Notes: generated by a model from the sequence alone, not told the origin. A stretch of 64,000 nucleotides of DNA from JAGVSR01 sp963778225 (GCA_963778225.1 CAVZTR010000012.1:477978-541977), one strand, 5' to 3'. Positions 17,997-28,960 are shown, numbered from the stretch's first letter. Made by a program: numbers and translations.

Positions 17997-19106
17997 ATGT
18001 TGCATCCCGGAATAAAGCGCCTTGCGTGTATCGCGGGCGTGGCCGCCGCTGCTCTGGCGGTCGCCTCCGCTTCCTTCGCGAAAGATCGCGAATTGAAAGT
18101 CTTCAATTGGTCTGACTACATCGATGAATCGATCCTTGCAGATTTCACCAAGGAAACGGGCATCAAGGTCACCTACGACGTCTTCGACAGCAACGAGGTT
18201 CTCGAGACAAAGCTGCTCGCAGGCAAGACCGGCTACGACATCGTCGTCCCGACGGGTGCGTTCCTGTCACGTCAGATCAAGGCCGGCGTGTTCCAGAAGC
18301 TCGACAAGTCGAAACTCACGAACATCGGAAATGTCTGGCCGGAAGTCGCCAAGCGGACGGACGTCTATGATCCAAACGGCGAACATGCGCTCACCTACAT
18401 GTGGGGCACCACGGGCATCGGGTACAACGAAGGCAAGATCAAGGAACGGCTCGGCGATGCGCCGGTGAACTCCTGGGATCTCGTGTTCAAGCCTGAGATT
18501 GCCGCGAAGTTCAAGGACTGCGGCATCTTCATGCTCGACAGCCCCGATGACATTCTGTCCTCCGCCCTGCGCTACCAGGGCATCGATCCCAATACCAAGG
18601 ACGAAGCTGAACTGAAGAAAGGCGCGGAACTGTTGAAGTCGATCCGCCCGAACGTGCGCAAGTTCCATTCGTCGGAGTACATCAACGCGCTGGCGGATGG
18701 CGACATCTGCATCGCGGTCGGCTGGTCGGGTGATATCCTGCAGGCCCGCGACCGTGCAGAGGAAGCCAAGAACGGTCACGTCATCAAGTATTCCATTCCG
18801 AAGGAAGGCGCGATGATGTGGTTTGACATGATGGCCATCCCGAAGGATGCCGAGAATGTCGCCGAGGCGCACGAGTTCCTCAACTACCTTCTGAAGCCGG
18901 AAGTGATCGCCAAGGCTTCGAACTACATCAACTACGCAAACGGAAACCTCGCCTCGAAGGAGTTCATTTCTGAAGAGGTGAAGAGCGATCCGGCGATCTA
19001 TCCGGACGAGGCGACGATGTCGAACCTGTTCGTGAAACTCGCCTACGACGCGAAAACACAACGAACGGTGACGCGCCTCTGGACGGGTGTCGTGACCGGC
19101 AAGTAA
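17997..19106 (+). CDS. potF: polyamine ABC transporter, substrate-binding protein (PotF-like)
   Basis: Periplasmic binding protein of 369 aa with a signal peptide (residues 1-28, ending ASFAK). The mature start ELKVFNWSDYIDESILADF and then YDVVVPTGAFLSRQI-like sequence are typical of PotD/PotF. The polyamine pocket residues are in the Trp/Asp-rich segments (NWSDY, MWGTTGIGYN, WSGDI). PotF prefers putrescine, which fits the neighbouring agmatinase and puuA/puuB. The GntR operator lies 85 bp upstream. An attenuator-like hairpin follows the stop. Confidence 0.93.
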   Translation: MLHPGIKRLACIAGVAAAALAVASASFAKDRELKVFNWSDYIDESILADFTKETGIKVTYDVFDSNEVLETKLLAGKTGYDIVVPTGAFLSRQIKAGVFQKLDKSKLTNIGNVWPEVAKRTDVYDPNGEHALTYMWGTTGIGYNEGKIKERLGDAPVNSWDLVFKPEIAAKFKDCGIFMLDSPDDILSSALRYQGIDPNTKDEAELKKGAELLKSIRPNVRKFHSSEYINALADGDICIAVGWSGDILQARDRAEEAKNGHVIKYSIPKEGAMMWFDMMAIPKDAENVAEAHEFLNYLLKPEVIAKASNYINYANGNLASKEFISEEVKSDPAIYPDEATMSNLFVKLAYDAKTQRTVTRLWTGVVTGK

Positions 19107-19117
19107 CCAAGACAACC

Positions 19118-19150
19118 AACCGCGCTGGAGCCTCGCTCCGGCGCGGTTTT
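19118..19150 (+). terminator. terminator/attenuator hairpin between potF and potG
   Basis: Stem AACCGCGC / GCGCGGTT with an inner GGAGC / GCTCC pair, followed by TTTT. It sits 11 bp after the potF stop inside the transport operon. In binding-protein operons such a hairpin usually gives more binding protein than membrane components. Confidence 0.75.
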
Positions 19151-19210
19151 CACATGAAGACCCATCAGGGGTCTTTCTCGTCTCCTCTTCGCAACACCCA
19201 GAGGCCTTCC

Positions 19211-20419
<1,209 letters not shown>

Positions 20420-20477
20420 GGACGCGATGTTCAGGACGTGCAGATTAATTCCGGCTCAAGAACAGACGGTGTAGCGC

Positions 20478-21368
20478 ATGCGCAAGTGGCTCGTCATCGC
20501 AGTTCCTTATGTGTGGATGTTTCTTTTCTTCCTCATCCCATTCTTCATCGTCTTCAAGATTTCGCTCTCGGAATCGGAAATCTCCATTCCCCCCTACACG
20601 CCCGTATTCGATATCTTCGAAGGGTGGGAGTCGATCAGAGCCAAGATCGGGGAGCTGGATTTTGAGAAGTACAGCTTCATCTTTTCCGATGAGCTCTATA
20701 CGTCGGCCTATTGGTCGAGCATCAAGATCGCTGCCGTCTCGACGTTCCTGACGCTCTTGATTGCGTACCCACTCGCGTACGGCATGGCACGGGCGCCGCG
20801 GGAATGGCAGCCAACGCTCATGATGTTCGTGATCCTGCCGTTCTGGACGTCCTTCCTGATCCGCGTCTATGCCTGGATTGGCATTCTGAAAAACGAAGGT
20901 CTGCTCAACGCGCTCCTCTTGAACCTCGGCCTCATCAGCGAGCCGCTGACGATCATGAACACGACGACCGCTGTCTACATCGGCATCGTCTACTCGTATC
21001 TCCCGTTCATGGTGCTGCCGCTCTACGCCAGCCTGGAGAAGATAGATGGACGGCTTCTCGAAGCGGCGGAGGATCTGGGATCGCCGCCGTGGAAGGCGTT
21101 CTGGCAGGTGACGTTCCCGCTTTCCATTCCGGGAATCGTGGCGGGTTGCTTCCTCGTCTTCATTCCAGCTGTGGGCGAGTTCGTTATCCCGGACCTGCTC
21201 GGCGGATCGGAGACACTGATGATCGGTAAGACGCTTTGGAGCGAGTTCTTCAATAACCGTGACTGGCCGGTGGCGTCCGCGGTGGCTGTGCTCCTGCTGC
21301 TCGTGCTGATCATACCGATCGTCGGCTTCCAGTGGGCCCAGCAGCGCGCACGGGAGGCTGGACGATGA
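20478..21368 (+). CDS. potH: polyamine ABC transporter, permease PotH-like
   Basis: A membrane protein of 296 aa with six transmembrane segments. The EAA loop that contacts the ATPase is LLEAAEDLGSPPWKAFWQVTFPLSIPG. It starts 58 bp after potG and its stop overlaps the next start (ATGA at 21365), showing tight coupling with the second permease. Confidence 0.93.
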   Translation: MRKWLVIAVPYVWMFLFFLIPFFIVFKISLSESEISIPPYTPVFDIFEGWESIRAKIGELDFEKYSFIFSDELYTSAYWSSIKIAAVSTFLTLLIAYPLAYGMARAPREWQPTLMMFVILPFWTSFLIRVYAWIGILKNEGLLNALLLNLGLISEPLTIMNTTTAVYIGIVYSYLPFMVLPLYASLEKIDGRLLEAAEDLGSPPWKAFWQVTFPLSIPGIVAGCFLVFIPAVGEFVIPDLLGGSETLMIGKTLWSEFFNNRDWPVASAVAVLLLLVLIIPIVGFQWAQQRAREAGR

Positions 21369-22189
21369 ACAACCGCTTTTCATGGTTCAACGTGACGGCG
21401 ATCGTGTTCGGGTTTGCGTTTCTGTACATCCCGATCCTGATCCTCGTGATCTATTCGTTCAACGACTCGAAGCTCGTGACCGTCTGGGGCGGGTTTTCGA
21501 TGAAGTGGTACAAGGGGCTGCTCGACAACGAGCAGCTCATGGACGCTGCCTGGACAACACTGCGCGTGGCCTTCATTTCGGCGACCATGGCCACGGTGCT
21601 GGGTACGATGGCGGCGTTGGTGCTGGTGCGCATGGGGCGGTTTCGGGGACGCACACTGTTCTCGGGGATGATTTTCGCGCCGCTCGTCATGCCGGAAGTC
21701 ATTACGGGTTTGTCGCTGCTGCTGCTGTTCGTTGCCATCAACTTCGATCGCGGCTTCTGGACCATCGTTCTGGCGCACGCGACATTCACCATGTGCTTCG
21801 CGGCCGTGGTGGTGCAGGCGCGGCTCTCCGACTTTGACCAGCGGGTGGAAGAGGCGGCCATGGATCTGGGGGCCTCGCCGGTGGCGACGTTCTTTCAGGT
21901 GACGTTGCCGATCATCGCGCCGTCCGTGATTTCAGCCTGGCTGCTGGCATTTACGCTGTCGCTCGACGATCTCGTGATCGCGAGCTTCACGACGGGGCCG
22001 TCGGCCACCACGCTGCCGATGAAGATCTACTCCCAGGTTCGGCTCGGTGTGACGCCCGAGATCAACGCGATCTCGACGATCATGATCGCCTTCGTGACCG
22101 TGGGCGTGCTGATTGCCTCGTACATGACGAAGGTGCAAACGGCCCGGGTCGAGCGCGATCGACGCGCGGCCGATGCGGCGGCAAACTAG
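21365..22189 (+). CDS. potI: polyamine ABC transporter, permease PotI-like
   Basis: A membrane protein of 274 aa with six transmembrane segments and the EAA loop VEEAAMDLGASPVATFFQVTLPIIAPS. ATG at 21365 overlaps the stop of the first permease by 4 nt; the longer reading from 21332 lies inside that gene. Last gene of the potFGHI-like operon, closed by a strong hairpin. Confidence 0.93.
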   Translation: MNNRFSWFNVTAIVFGFAFLYIPILILVIYSFNDSKLVTVWGGFSMKWYKGLLDNEQLMDAAWTTLRVAFISATMATVLGTMAALVLVRMGRFRGRTLFSGMIFAPLVMPEVITGLSLLLLFVAINFDRGFWTIVLAHATFTMCFAAVVVQARLSDFDQRVEEAAMDLGASPVATFFQVTLPIIAPSVISAWLLAFTLSLDDLVIASFTTGPSATTLPMKIYSQVRLGVTPEINAISTIMIAFVTVGVLIASYMTKVQTARVERDRRAADAAAN

Positions 22190-22222
22190 CGCCGATCGAT
22201 CTAGACAAAACGCGACGCCTTG

Positions 22223-22265
22223 AGAGCGCGGCTTCGATGGGATCGAAGCCGCGCTCTGCATTTTC
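22223..22265. terminator. bidirectional terminator between potI and agmatinase
   Basis: A 16-bp perfect stem (AGAGCGCGGCTTCGAT and its complement) with a GGG loop, followed on the plus strand by GCATTTTC. It lies between the convergent potI and agmatinase genes and can stop transcription from both sides. Confidence 0.85.
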
Positions 22266-22295
22266 GACGCTTCAACAGTCCGAAACGATCGTGGC

Positions 22296-23300
22296 CTAGA
22301 GGGCGGCGCGTTCGCGTTGGGCCCACAGGCAGAGAATGTCGTGGGCGACCGTTGCCGCCGCCAGGGCCGTGATCTCCGCATGATCGTAGGGCGGGGAGAC
22401 CTCGACGACATCGGCGCCGACGATATCGAGACCGGACAATCCGCGCAGGATCTCGAGCGCCTGCCACGAGGCGAGGCCGCCCGCGACGGGCGTGCCAGTG
22501 CCGGGTGCAAACGCCGGGTCGAGCACGTCGATGTCGAACGTGAGGTAGGCTTTCGCATCGCCGACGCGATCGCGGATCGCAGCAATCGTGGCGTCGATGC
22601 CAAGGCGGTGAACGGCAGGAGAGGTCATGACTTCCATGCCATGGCTATCGGGATTGTGGGAGCGAATGCCGACTTGGATCGAACGGGACGGATCGATAAC
22701 GCCGGCCTTGGCGGCGCGGAGGAACATGGTGCCGTGATCGTTGCGGGCACCGTCATCGGGCCAGGTGTCGGAGTGGGCGTCGAACTGGATCAGTGCGAGT
22801 GGGCCGTGCTGCCTGGCGTGCGCCGTCAAGAGCGGCAGGCTGACAAAGTGATCGCCGCCCAGCGCGAGGAGCTTGGCGCCACCGGCGATGATTTCGCGTG
22901 CGCCTGCTTCGATATCGGCAGCGACGCGGTGCGGGAGTTGCGGCTCGATGTAGAGATCGCCCCAGTCGATGGTTGGCAACGCTTCGAAGGGATTGCCGCC
23001 GTAAGGGAAGCTGTCGCAAGAGCCCAGTTCCGCGGAGGCGGCGCGGATGGCGCGTGGGCCGAGGCGGGCGCCGGGGCGATTGCTTGTCGCGCCGTCGTAG
23101 GGCACGCCGCAGACAACCGCTTTGGCTTTGGTGAGATCACGGGAATAGGGACGGCGCAGGAAGCTCAGCGCCCCGGCGTAGGTCATTTCCAGCCAACGGG
23201 CCGCGGGATTGCTATTGAGAAACGCCTGATCGCCTGCCGCCGTGTGCGGGGGCAGATGCGCGATTGCAGACAGAATACGGGTGGGGTTTTTGTCAGACAT
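22296..23300 (-). CDS. speB: agmatinase / ureohydrolase
   Basis: Dimanganese ureohydrolase of 334 aa. Motifs: LGGDHFVSLPLL (His ligand), IQFDAHSDTW (Asp-His-Asp ligands) and TFDIDVLDPAFAPGTGTP (Asp ligands plus the substrate loop). The family includes agmatinase (agmatine to putrescine and urea), guanidinobutyrase and proclavaminate amidinohydrolase. The putrescine-related neighbours favour agmatinase. ATG at 23300 is the family start. It is divergent from the puuB-like gene and two GntR operator copies lie between them. Confidence 0.88.
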   Translation of the reverse strand: MSDKNPTRILSAIAHLPPHTAAGDQAFLNSNPAARWLEMTYAGALSFLRRPYSRDLTKAKAVVCGVPYDGATSNRPGARLGPRAIRAASAELGSCDSFPYGGNPFEALPTIDWGDLYIEPQLPHRVAADIEAGAREIIAGGAKLLALGGDHFVSLPLLTAHARQHGPLALIQFDAHSDTWPDDGARNDHGTMFLRAAKAGVIDPSRSIQVGIRSHNPDSHGMEVMTSPAVHRLGIDATIAAIRDRVGDAKAYLTFDIDVLDPAFAPGTGTPVAGGLASWQALEILRGLSGLDIVGADVVEVSPPYDHAEITALAAATVAHDILCLWAQRERAAL

Positions 23301-23375
23301 GAGCCGCCTCCGGTTTTCAATCGGTGACGGGCCTCTCAGCGCGACCTTCCTTGGCGCCGGGCTGTCCTGCCAATT

Positions 23376-23385
23376 TGTGATCACA
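23376..23385. promoter_or_regulatory. GntR-type operator, site 3 (agmatinase promoter side)
   Basis: TGTGATCACA preceded by TTT, 75 bp upstream of the agmatinase start. A half-site-like GATCAC follows at 23391. Confidence 0.75.
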
Positions 23386-23461
23386 CAAGAGATCACGATG
23401 GACGGCGGTCGTCAAGTTACAGGTCAAACCGCTGTACAGGCTGCGTTGACAGCATCGGATT

Positions 23462-23473
23462 TTGTGATCACAA
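23462..23473. promoter_or_regulatory. GntR-type operator, site 4 (puuB promoter side)
   Basis: Perfect TTGTGATCACAA, 28 bp upstream of the chosen puuB start. A regulator bound here would lie on or next to the ribosome-site and promoter region, so repression is the natural reading. Confidence 0.75.
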
Positions 23474-23501
23474 GTTGGCTGAACTTCTTGGGATGCACGC
23501 G

Positions 23502-24776
23502 ATGGCCGAGCCGCACACCTCCTCGTATTACGCTGCAACCGCCAACGACCAGTCGCGGCATCCCGCGCTCGAAGGCACGGTGAAGGCGGACGTTTGCGTC
23601 GTCGGCGGCGGTTTTTCAGGGATCGCAACGGCGCTGTCGCTGGCAGAAAAAGGCCGTCGGGTCGTCGTGCTGGAAGCACACCGGGTGGGCTGGGGCGCGT
23701 CGGGCCGCAACGGCGGGCAGTGCATTGCTGGAATCTCGGGCGAGGCGGAAATCGAGCGGCAGCTCGGCGCGGCCGGCGCGAAGCTCGTGCGCGACATCCG
23801 TTACCGGGGGCATGAGATCATCAAGGAGCGGATCGCGAAGTACGCCATCGATTGTGACTGGAAGGACGGCTGGATGGAAGCCGCTGCCCGTCCCAAACAC
23901 ATGGACAAGATCCGCGCCTACTACGACGAACGCGTGAAGGACGGCGAAGGCGATCACCACGAGCTGGTGGAGCCGGGCGCTTTTCGCGATGTGCTGGATA
24001 CGGGCGTCTACTGCGGGGGCATCATCGACCGGAAGAGCGGGCATTTGCATCCGCTCAATCTGTGTCTTGGGGAGGCACGCGCGGCGAAGTCGCTGGGCGT
24101 CGAGATCTACGAGGACTCGGCTGTCATCGAGATGAAGGGCGGTGCGAAGCCGTTCGCGCGCACCGCGCGGGGCCGCGTGGAGGCCGACAGCATCGTGCTT
24201 GGCGGCGACACCTCGCATCAATTCGAGCGCGGCCGGCTCTGGGGGCTGCAGTTCCCGACCGGCAGCTACATCATCGCGACGGAGCCGCTGAGCGACAATC
24301 TCGCCCGCTCGATCAATCCGCGCGATCTCGCCATCTGTGACAGCAACATCGTGCTCGATTATTTTCGCATGTCGGGCGATCGGCGAATGATTTTCGGCGG
24401 GCGCTGCAATTATTCAAATCGCGATCCGCACGACATCACGGCAACCATGAAGACCCGATTGGACGAGATCTTCCCACAGTTGAGCGACAAGAAGGTCGAT
24501 TACACGTGGGCGGGGCGGATCGGCATCGTGCTCAATCGCGTGCCGGCAATCGGGCGGATGGAGCCCAACCTCTATTACATGCAGGGATATTGCGGGCACG
24601 GCGTGAACGCGACGCACATCGCGGGTGACATCGTGGCGGACGCGATTTGCGGGACGACGGAGCGGTTCGATCTCTTCGACAGCATTCGGCACTGGCAGCT
24701 GCCGGTGGGTCGGTGGGCCGGGAACCAGATGCTGGCGCTCGGCATGCTCTATTACCGATTGAAGGACCGGCTCTAG
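23502..24776 (+). CDS. puuB: gamma-glutamylputrescine oxidoreductase (PuuB-like FAD oxidase)
   Basis: DAO-fold flavoprotein of 424 aa. The N-terminus EPHTSSYYAATAN matches the E. coli PuuB start, followed by the FAD motif VCVVGGGFSGIATAL and SGRNGGQ. HPLNLCLGEARAAK and the C-terminal YYMQGYCGHGVNATHIAG are also family hallmarks. It oxidises gamma-glutamylputrescine to the aldehyde. ATG at 23502 was chosen by that N-terminal match; TTG at 23475 and ATG at 23493 are alternatives. The stop overlaps the convergent hisG stop by 4 nt. PuuC- and PuuD-type genes are not in the window. Confidence 0.9.
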   Translation: MAEPHTSSYYAATANDQSRHPALEGTVKADVCVVGGGFSGIATALSLAEKGRRVVVLEAHRVGWGASGRNGGQCIAGISGEAEIERQLGAAGAKLVRDIRYRGHEIIKERIAKYAIDCDWKDGWMEAAARPKHMDKIRAYYDERVKDGEGDHHELVEPGAFRDVLDTGVYCGGIIDRKSGHLHPLNLCLGEARAAKSLGVEIYEDSAVIEMKGGAKPFARTARGRVEADSIVLGGDTSHQFERGRLWGLQFPTGSYIIATEPLSDNLARSINPRDLAICDSNIVLDYFRMSGDRRMIFGGRCNYSNRDPHDITATMKTRLDEIFPQLSDKKVDYTWAGRIGIVLNRVPAIGRMEPNLYYMQGYCGHGVNATHIAGDIVADAICGTTERFDLFDSIRHWQLPVGRWAGNQMLALGMLYYRLKDRL

Positions 24777-25471
24777 AGGCCAAGCGCCTGCATGATTTCA
24801 TTTTCCGCCTGACGCGCAGCCGGCGACCAGTTCGCCACCTTCGAGGCGATCAGGTTGGCTTCCGACTTCAAGATCACTCCGTCGTCGAGAATACGCAGGC
24901 CGTTTGCGGCGAGCGTCGCTCCCGTCGAAGTGATGTCGACGATCAGGTCGGCAGTGCCCGCGGCCGGTGCGCCTTCGGTGGCGCCTAAGCTTTCGATGAT
25001 CCGGTAATCGATCACACCTTTGGCGGCGAAGAAGCGGCGCGTCGTGTTGATGTATTTCGTGGCGACGCGAAACCAGCGGCCGTGTTCGCGGCGGAAGGTG
25101 GCGGCGATCTCGTCAAGCTCGGCCATGGAGCGCACGTCGATCCAGTAATCAGGAACAGCGACGACGACATCGGCGTGCCCGAAGCCCAGCGGCTTCAGAA
25201 ACGTCACGCGCTCGTCGGCGTCCGATATCTGCTCGCGGATCAGATCTTCGCCGGTGACGCCCATGTGGGCGCGTCCGGTCTTCAGGTACCACGCGATTTC
25301 GGAGGCGGAAATGAAGGCGACCTCGACTGTATCGAGGCCTGCGATCTCGCCGCGGTAGCCGCGTTCGTTGCCGGTCTTGCGAAGGGTGAGACCGGCTTTG
25401 GCGAACATCTCGATCGTCTGTTCCATGAGCCGGCCTTTGGACGGCACGGCGAGGAGGAGCTTCTCGGTCAT
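24773..25471 (-). CDS. hisG: ATP phosphoribosyltransferase catalytic subunit, short form
   Basis: First enzyme of histidine synthesis (ATP + PRPP to phosphoribosyl-ATP). At 232 aa it is the short form, which lacks the regulatory domain and needs HisZ. It starts with LLLAVPSKGRLMEQTIEMF and carries the PRPP motif LIVDITSTGATLAANGLRIL. ATG at 25471 overlaps the hisZ stop by 4 nt (ATGA). Confidence 0.96.
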   Translation of the reverse strand: MTEKLLLAVPSKGRLMEQTIEMFAKAGLTLRKTGNERGYRGEIAGLDTVEVAFISASEIAWYLKTGRAHMGVTGEDLIREQISDADERVTFLKPLGFGHADVVVAVPDYWIDVRSMAELDEIAATFRREHGRWFRVATKYINTTRRFFAAKGVIDYRIIESLGATEGAPAAGTADLIVDITSTGATLAANGLRILDDGVILKSEANLIASKVANWSPAARQAENEIMQALGL

Positions 25472-26646
25472 GCCGCGCCTCCCTGGACGACGGACAGCAA
25501 ACGTTCGGTGTGAATGGCGCCCCCGACTGCGGGTATGTCGCGCTTGCCGCCGACGATGCGCATGAGATCGTCATAGCGGCCACCGCCGGCCAGCGGACTG
25601 TCGCGGCCGAGTTCGGGCGCAACGATCTCGAAGACGAAGCCGGTGTAGTATTCGAGCTGACGCCCGAATTCGGCGGAGAATTCAGCGTGGACAACATCGA
25701 CGCCCATCTCGGTCATCAGTTGCAGGCGGCGATGATAGGCGTCGATGACGGGGGTCATGGCGGAGCCGCGCTCGCGCAGCAGATCCTTGAAGCAGGCGCC
25801 GGCTGCCTTGGCCGGACCGGAGATGGCAAGATAGCGCTCGATCAGCGAGACGATTTCGGGCGGCAGCGGATCGGACTTGGCGTCGGCGAGACGCCACATC
25901 AGATTGGACGCGACCTCCGTCACCGAGCGGGTGCCCATCGCTTCGACGCCGTTCGATGACAGGTAATCGACCACGGCGCGCTCGGAGCGTGCGAGATCGG
26001 TCGGCGCGATGGCGGCGCGCAGTTCGGGCGGTATCGACTTCAGGCTTTCCTCTGCCGGACGCGAGAGGCGCTGCAGTTCGGCGCGAAACGCTTCCGGCCT
26101 CCAGAAGAGGTGCGTGAGCATCTGGCGCCAGCGATCGGGCATGTCGATCGCCTTGATGAGCGCGCGGAACAAGCCCAGATCGCCAATGCGCAGCTTGAAG
26201 TTCTTGAGGCCGGCCGCGCGCATCGCGTCGATAATGGTGGCGACCGTCTGGGCGTCGGTGCGCTCGCGTTCTGGAAGGCCGATGTTCTCGATGCCGGTCT
26301 GGCGGAATTCGCGCGGGTGCGCGCTGCCGGCGCCGACCGGCTGGAAGCGGAAGGCGGTGCCGTTGTAGCAGTAGCGGGCCTTGGCGGGCGCATCGCCGTT
26401 GCGTTCGATGTGCAGGCGGCAAGTGGGCACGGTGAGATCCGGGCGCAGGCAGAGTTCGTCGCCATCGGGATCGGTGAAGACGTAGGTGCGCGCGCGCAGG
26501 CTTTCGCCGATCACGTCGAGGAAGACGCCGGCGGGCTGGAGGATGGCGGGCGACACGGCTTCATGCCCGGCCTTGATGAAGACCTGCATGATCTTCTGGG
26601 CCTGGGCTTCGAGCGCCTCGAATTTGCGTGCCGTCTCGGCAACCAT
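25468..26646 (-). CDS. hisZ: ATP phosphoribosyltransferase regulatory subunit
   Basis: HisRS-like protein of 392 aa that lacks tRNA charging and makes short HisG active and histidine-sensitive. The class II synthetase core is seen in RPDLTVPTCRLHIE, FRQTGIENIG, and LEYYTGFVFEIVAPEL then LAGGGRYDDL. ATG at 26646; the ORF upstream overlaps hisS and is rejected. The order hisS-hisZ-hisG with 11-bp and 4-nt junctions marks one operon. Confidence 0.95.
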   Translation of the reverse strand: MVAETARKFEALEAQAQKIMQVFIKAGHEAVSPAILQPAGVFLDVIGESLRARTYVFTDPDGDELCLRPDLTVPTCRLHIERNGDAPAKARYCYNGTAFRFQPVGAGSAHPREFRQTGIENIGLPERERTDAQTVATIIDAMRAAGLKNFKLRIGDLGLFRALIKAIDMPDRWRQMLTHLFWRPEAFRAELQRLSRPAEESLKSIPPELRAAIAPTDLARSERAVVDYLSSNGVEAMGTRSVTEVASNLMWRLADAKSDPLPPEIVSLIERYLAISGPAKAAGACFKDLLRERGSAMTPVIDAYHRRLQLMTEMGVDVVHAEFSAEFGRQLEYYTGFVFEIVAPELGRDSPLAGGGRYDDLMRIVGGKRDIPAVGGAIHTERLLSVVQGGAA

Positions 26647-26657
26647 GGGACCTCGCG

Positions 26658-28163
26658 TTACGCCTCGTGACGCGCGAGGATTTCGCGCACCTTCGAGACG
26701 AGGTCGGTTTCGGGAATGGCGAATTGCGCGGGGCGCGCTTCCTTCCATTCCTTGTTGTCTTTGATCGCGGCCGCGGCTTTGGCGCCTTCGATGAGATCTT
26801 TGAGCGTGACTTCGCCCTTGGCGCGTTCGTCGCTGCCTTGGATGACGACGAGCGGGCTGCCGCGCTTGTCGGCGTATTTCATCTGCGCCTTCATGCCGGC
26901 GGAGCCGAGATACATTTCGGCGCGGATGCCGGCGGAGCGCAGCGTCTGCGTCATCTTCTGGTAAGCGGCGACTTCGCCTTTATCCATGACGAGGACGACA
27001 ACGGGGCCGAGTGTGGCGGCTGACTTTTTGCCGAGCGAGGCGAGGGCTGCCTGCAGACGCGAGACGCCGATAGAGAACCCGGTGGCGGGGACTTTCTGGC
27101 CGGTGAAGCGGGCGACGAGATCGTCGTAGCGGCCACCGCCGCCGACGGAACCGAAGCGCACGGTCTGCCCGTCTTCGTTTTTGACTTCGAAGGTGAGTTC
27201 GGCTTCGAAGACGGGGCCGGTGTAGTATTCGAGACCGCGGACGACGGAGGTGTCGAAAGAAATCTGGTCTGGGCCGTAACCTGCCGCGCGAACCATGTCG
27301 CTCATCTGACGCAGCTCATCCATGCCCGTCATCGCTCGTTCGTTGCTGCCAATCGTCGGCATAACGCGTGCGATCGCAGCCTCCCGGTCGCCTGCCGATG
27401 CAGAGAGAAAGTTAGTGATCTTGCCGATGGCATCTGCTTCGAGGTTTGCGCCGGGCGTGAAGTCGCCGCTTTCGTCTTTGCGGCCTTTGCCCAATAAGAG
27501 AGCAACGCCTTCGACGCCAAATTTGTCGAACTTGTCCATGGCGCGCAGCACGGTGAGGCGGCGCGCGGCATCAGACGGAGACGCGGGATCAATCCCAGCG
27601 AGTTCCAGCACGCCATCGAGAACCTTGCGGTTGTTGACCTTGATGACGTAGTCGCCGCGCGCGATGCCCAACGCTTCCAGCGTGTCGGCGGCGAGCATGC
27701 ACATTTCAGCGTCGGCAGCGATGCTATCGGCGCCCACGGTGTCGGCGTCGAATTGCGTGAACTGGCGGAAGCGGCCGGGGCCGGGCTTCTCATTGCGAAA
27801 GACGGATCCCGTCGCATAGCGGCGGAAGGGCTTGGGCAATTTGTCGAAGTTCTCGGCGACGAAGCGGGCGAGCGGCGCGGTGAGATCGTAGCGCAGCGAC
27901 AGCCACTGTTCGTCTTCATCCTGGAATGAGAACACGCCTTCGTTCGGCCGGTCCTGATCGGGCAGAAACTTGCCCAGCGCGTCGGTGTATTCGATGGCCG
28001 GCGTTTCGAGCGGCTCGAAGCCGTAGCGCTCATACACACCACGGATCTTCGACAGCATCGCCTGCTGTTCGCGGATCTCGGACGCGCCAATATCGCGGAA
28101 GCCCTTAGGCAGCCGCGGCACCGGACGGGTCGGCGCGTTCTTGTCTTGCTCGGATTTGGCCAT
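26658..28163 (-). CDS. hisS: histidyl-tRNA synthetase
   Basis: Class II synthetase of 501 aa that charges tRNA(His). Motif 2 is FRNEKPGPGRFRQFTQFDAD, the histidine-specific region is VVRGLEYYTGPVFEAEL, and motif 3 is GSVGGGGRYDDL with FSIGVSRLQ; a C-terminal anticodon-binding domain follows. It heads the hisS-hisZ-hisG operon. The ATG start at 28163 is at the usual family position. Confidence 0.96.
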   Translation of the reverse strand: MAKSEQDKNAPTRPVPRLPKGFRDIGASEIREQQAMLSKIRGVYERYGFEPLETPAIEYTDALGKFLPDQDRPNEGVFSFQDEDEQWLSLRYDLTAPLARFVAENFDKLPKPFRRYATGSVFRNEKPGPGRFRQFTQFDADTVGADSIAADAEMCMLAADTLEALGIARGDYVIKVNNRKVLDGVLELAGIDPASPSDAARRLTVLRAMDKFDKFGVEGVALLLGKGRKDESGDFTPGANLEADAIGKITNFLSASAGDREAAIARVMPTIGSNERAMTGMDELRQMSDMVRAAGYGPDQISFDTSVVRGLEYYTGPVFEAELTFEVKNEDGQTVRFGSVGGGGRYDDLVARFTGQKVPATGFSIGVSRLQAALASLGKKSAATLGPVVVLVMDKGEVAAYQKMTQTLRSAGIRAEMYLGSAGMKAQMKYADKRGSPLVVIQGSDERAKGEVTLKDLIEGAKAAAAIKDNKEWKEARPAQFAIPETDLVSKVREILARHEA

Positions 28164-28426
28164 GAAATCTAAAGGGTTGTAGCGGCGCAGATGCGCTGGA
28201 AGGTAGCGCCTTATAGCGGATCGCCTCCGGGGCGCAAACTGAGCCTGAAAGGCTGGTCAATCTGACGCCTCGTGTTGATGAAGCGTCGCGGATCGCCGGA
28301 TCTGACGCCCGGCGTGCCTCGGCGAACACGGTAACGATCAATTCGGACGTGGCGTGGTTGCACAGCCCGGGTTCCTGGCGAATCTCTATACTTGGTACGT
28401 AGGAATAAGAGTACCCGGGGCCCCGC

Positions 28427-28960
28427 ATGACACGCATCACGACCTTTCTGGCGCTTATCGTGGCGGGCGTGAGCCTCTGCGCAGGCGGCGCAACACGGCA
28501 GGCGTTAGCTGGTGAGCCGAAGCCGGCCGCTCTCCAGGGTGCGCTGGCCGGCCTGCCCGGCCGCTGGACCGGCGAAGGACGGCTCGGGTTCAAGGACGGG
28601 AAGGCGGAGACGGTCACCTGCCGGGCGACCTACTTTGCGGCAATGGACGCGCCGGGGCTGAAGCAAACCATCCGCTGCGCCTCGCCGAGCGGCAAGATCG
28701 AGCTGAAAAGCCGTTTGGAAGACAAAGACGGTGTGCTGACCGGTGAGTGGTCTGAGGAGGTTTACAATCTCAAGGGCGAACTGAACGGCAAGGTCACGGA
28801 GCGGGGGCTGGTCGTGACCGTCAAGGGGGCCGATCTCGACGCCAATATGGACGTCATCGTGAAGGACAACCGGCAAATCGTCGAAATCCAGTTCCACAAC
28901 ACATCGCTGATCGGGCTGACGCTCGTTCTGACGCGGTCGGTGGCCGGCGGGGAGAGCTGA
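28427..28960 (+). CDS. hypothetical exported protein
   Basis: A protein of 177 aa with a signal peptide (about residues 1-29, ending QALAG). The mature part begins LQGALAGLPGRWTGEGRLGF, followed by alternating strands, like a small lipocalin-type or YuaP-like beta-barrel, but I do not recognise a named family. ATG at 28427, preceded by a short AT-richer stretch. It is divergent from hisS and lies upstream of the murA group. Confidence 0.7.
   Translation: MTRITTFLALIVAGVSLCAGGATRQALAGEPKPAALQGALAGLPGRWTGEGRLGFKDGKAETVTCRATYFAAMDAPGLKQTIRCASPSGKIELKSRLEDKDGVLTGEWSEEVYNLKGELNGKVTERGLVVTVKGADLDANMDVIVKDNRQIVEIQFHNTSLIGLTLVLTRSVAGGES

Noticed and set aside
28105..28617. 170-aa open frame on the minus strand
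   Set aside because: It overlaps both the hisS start and the exported-protein gene and has no recognisable feature.
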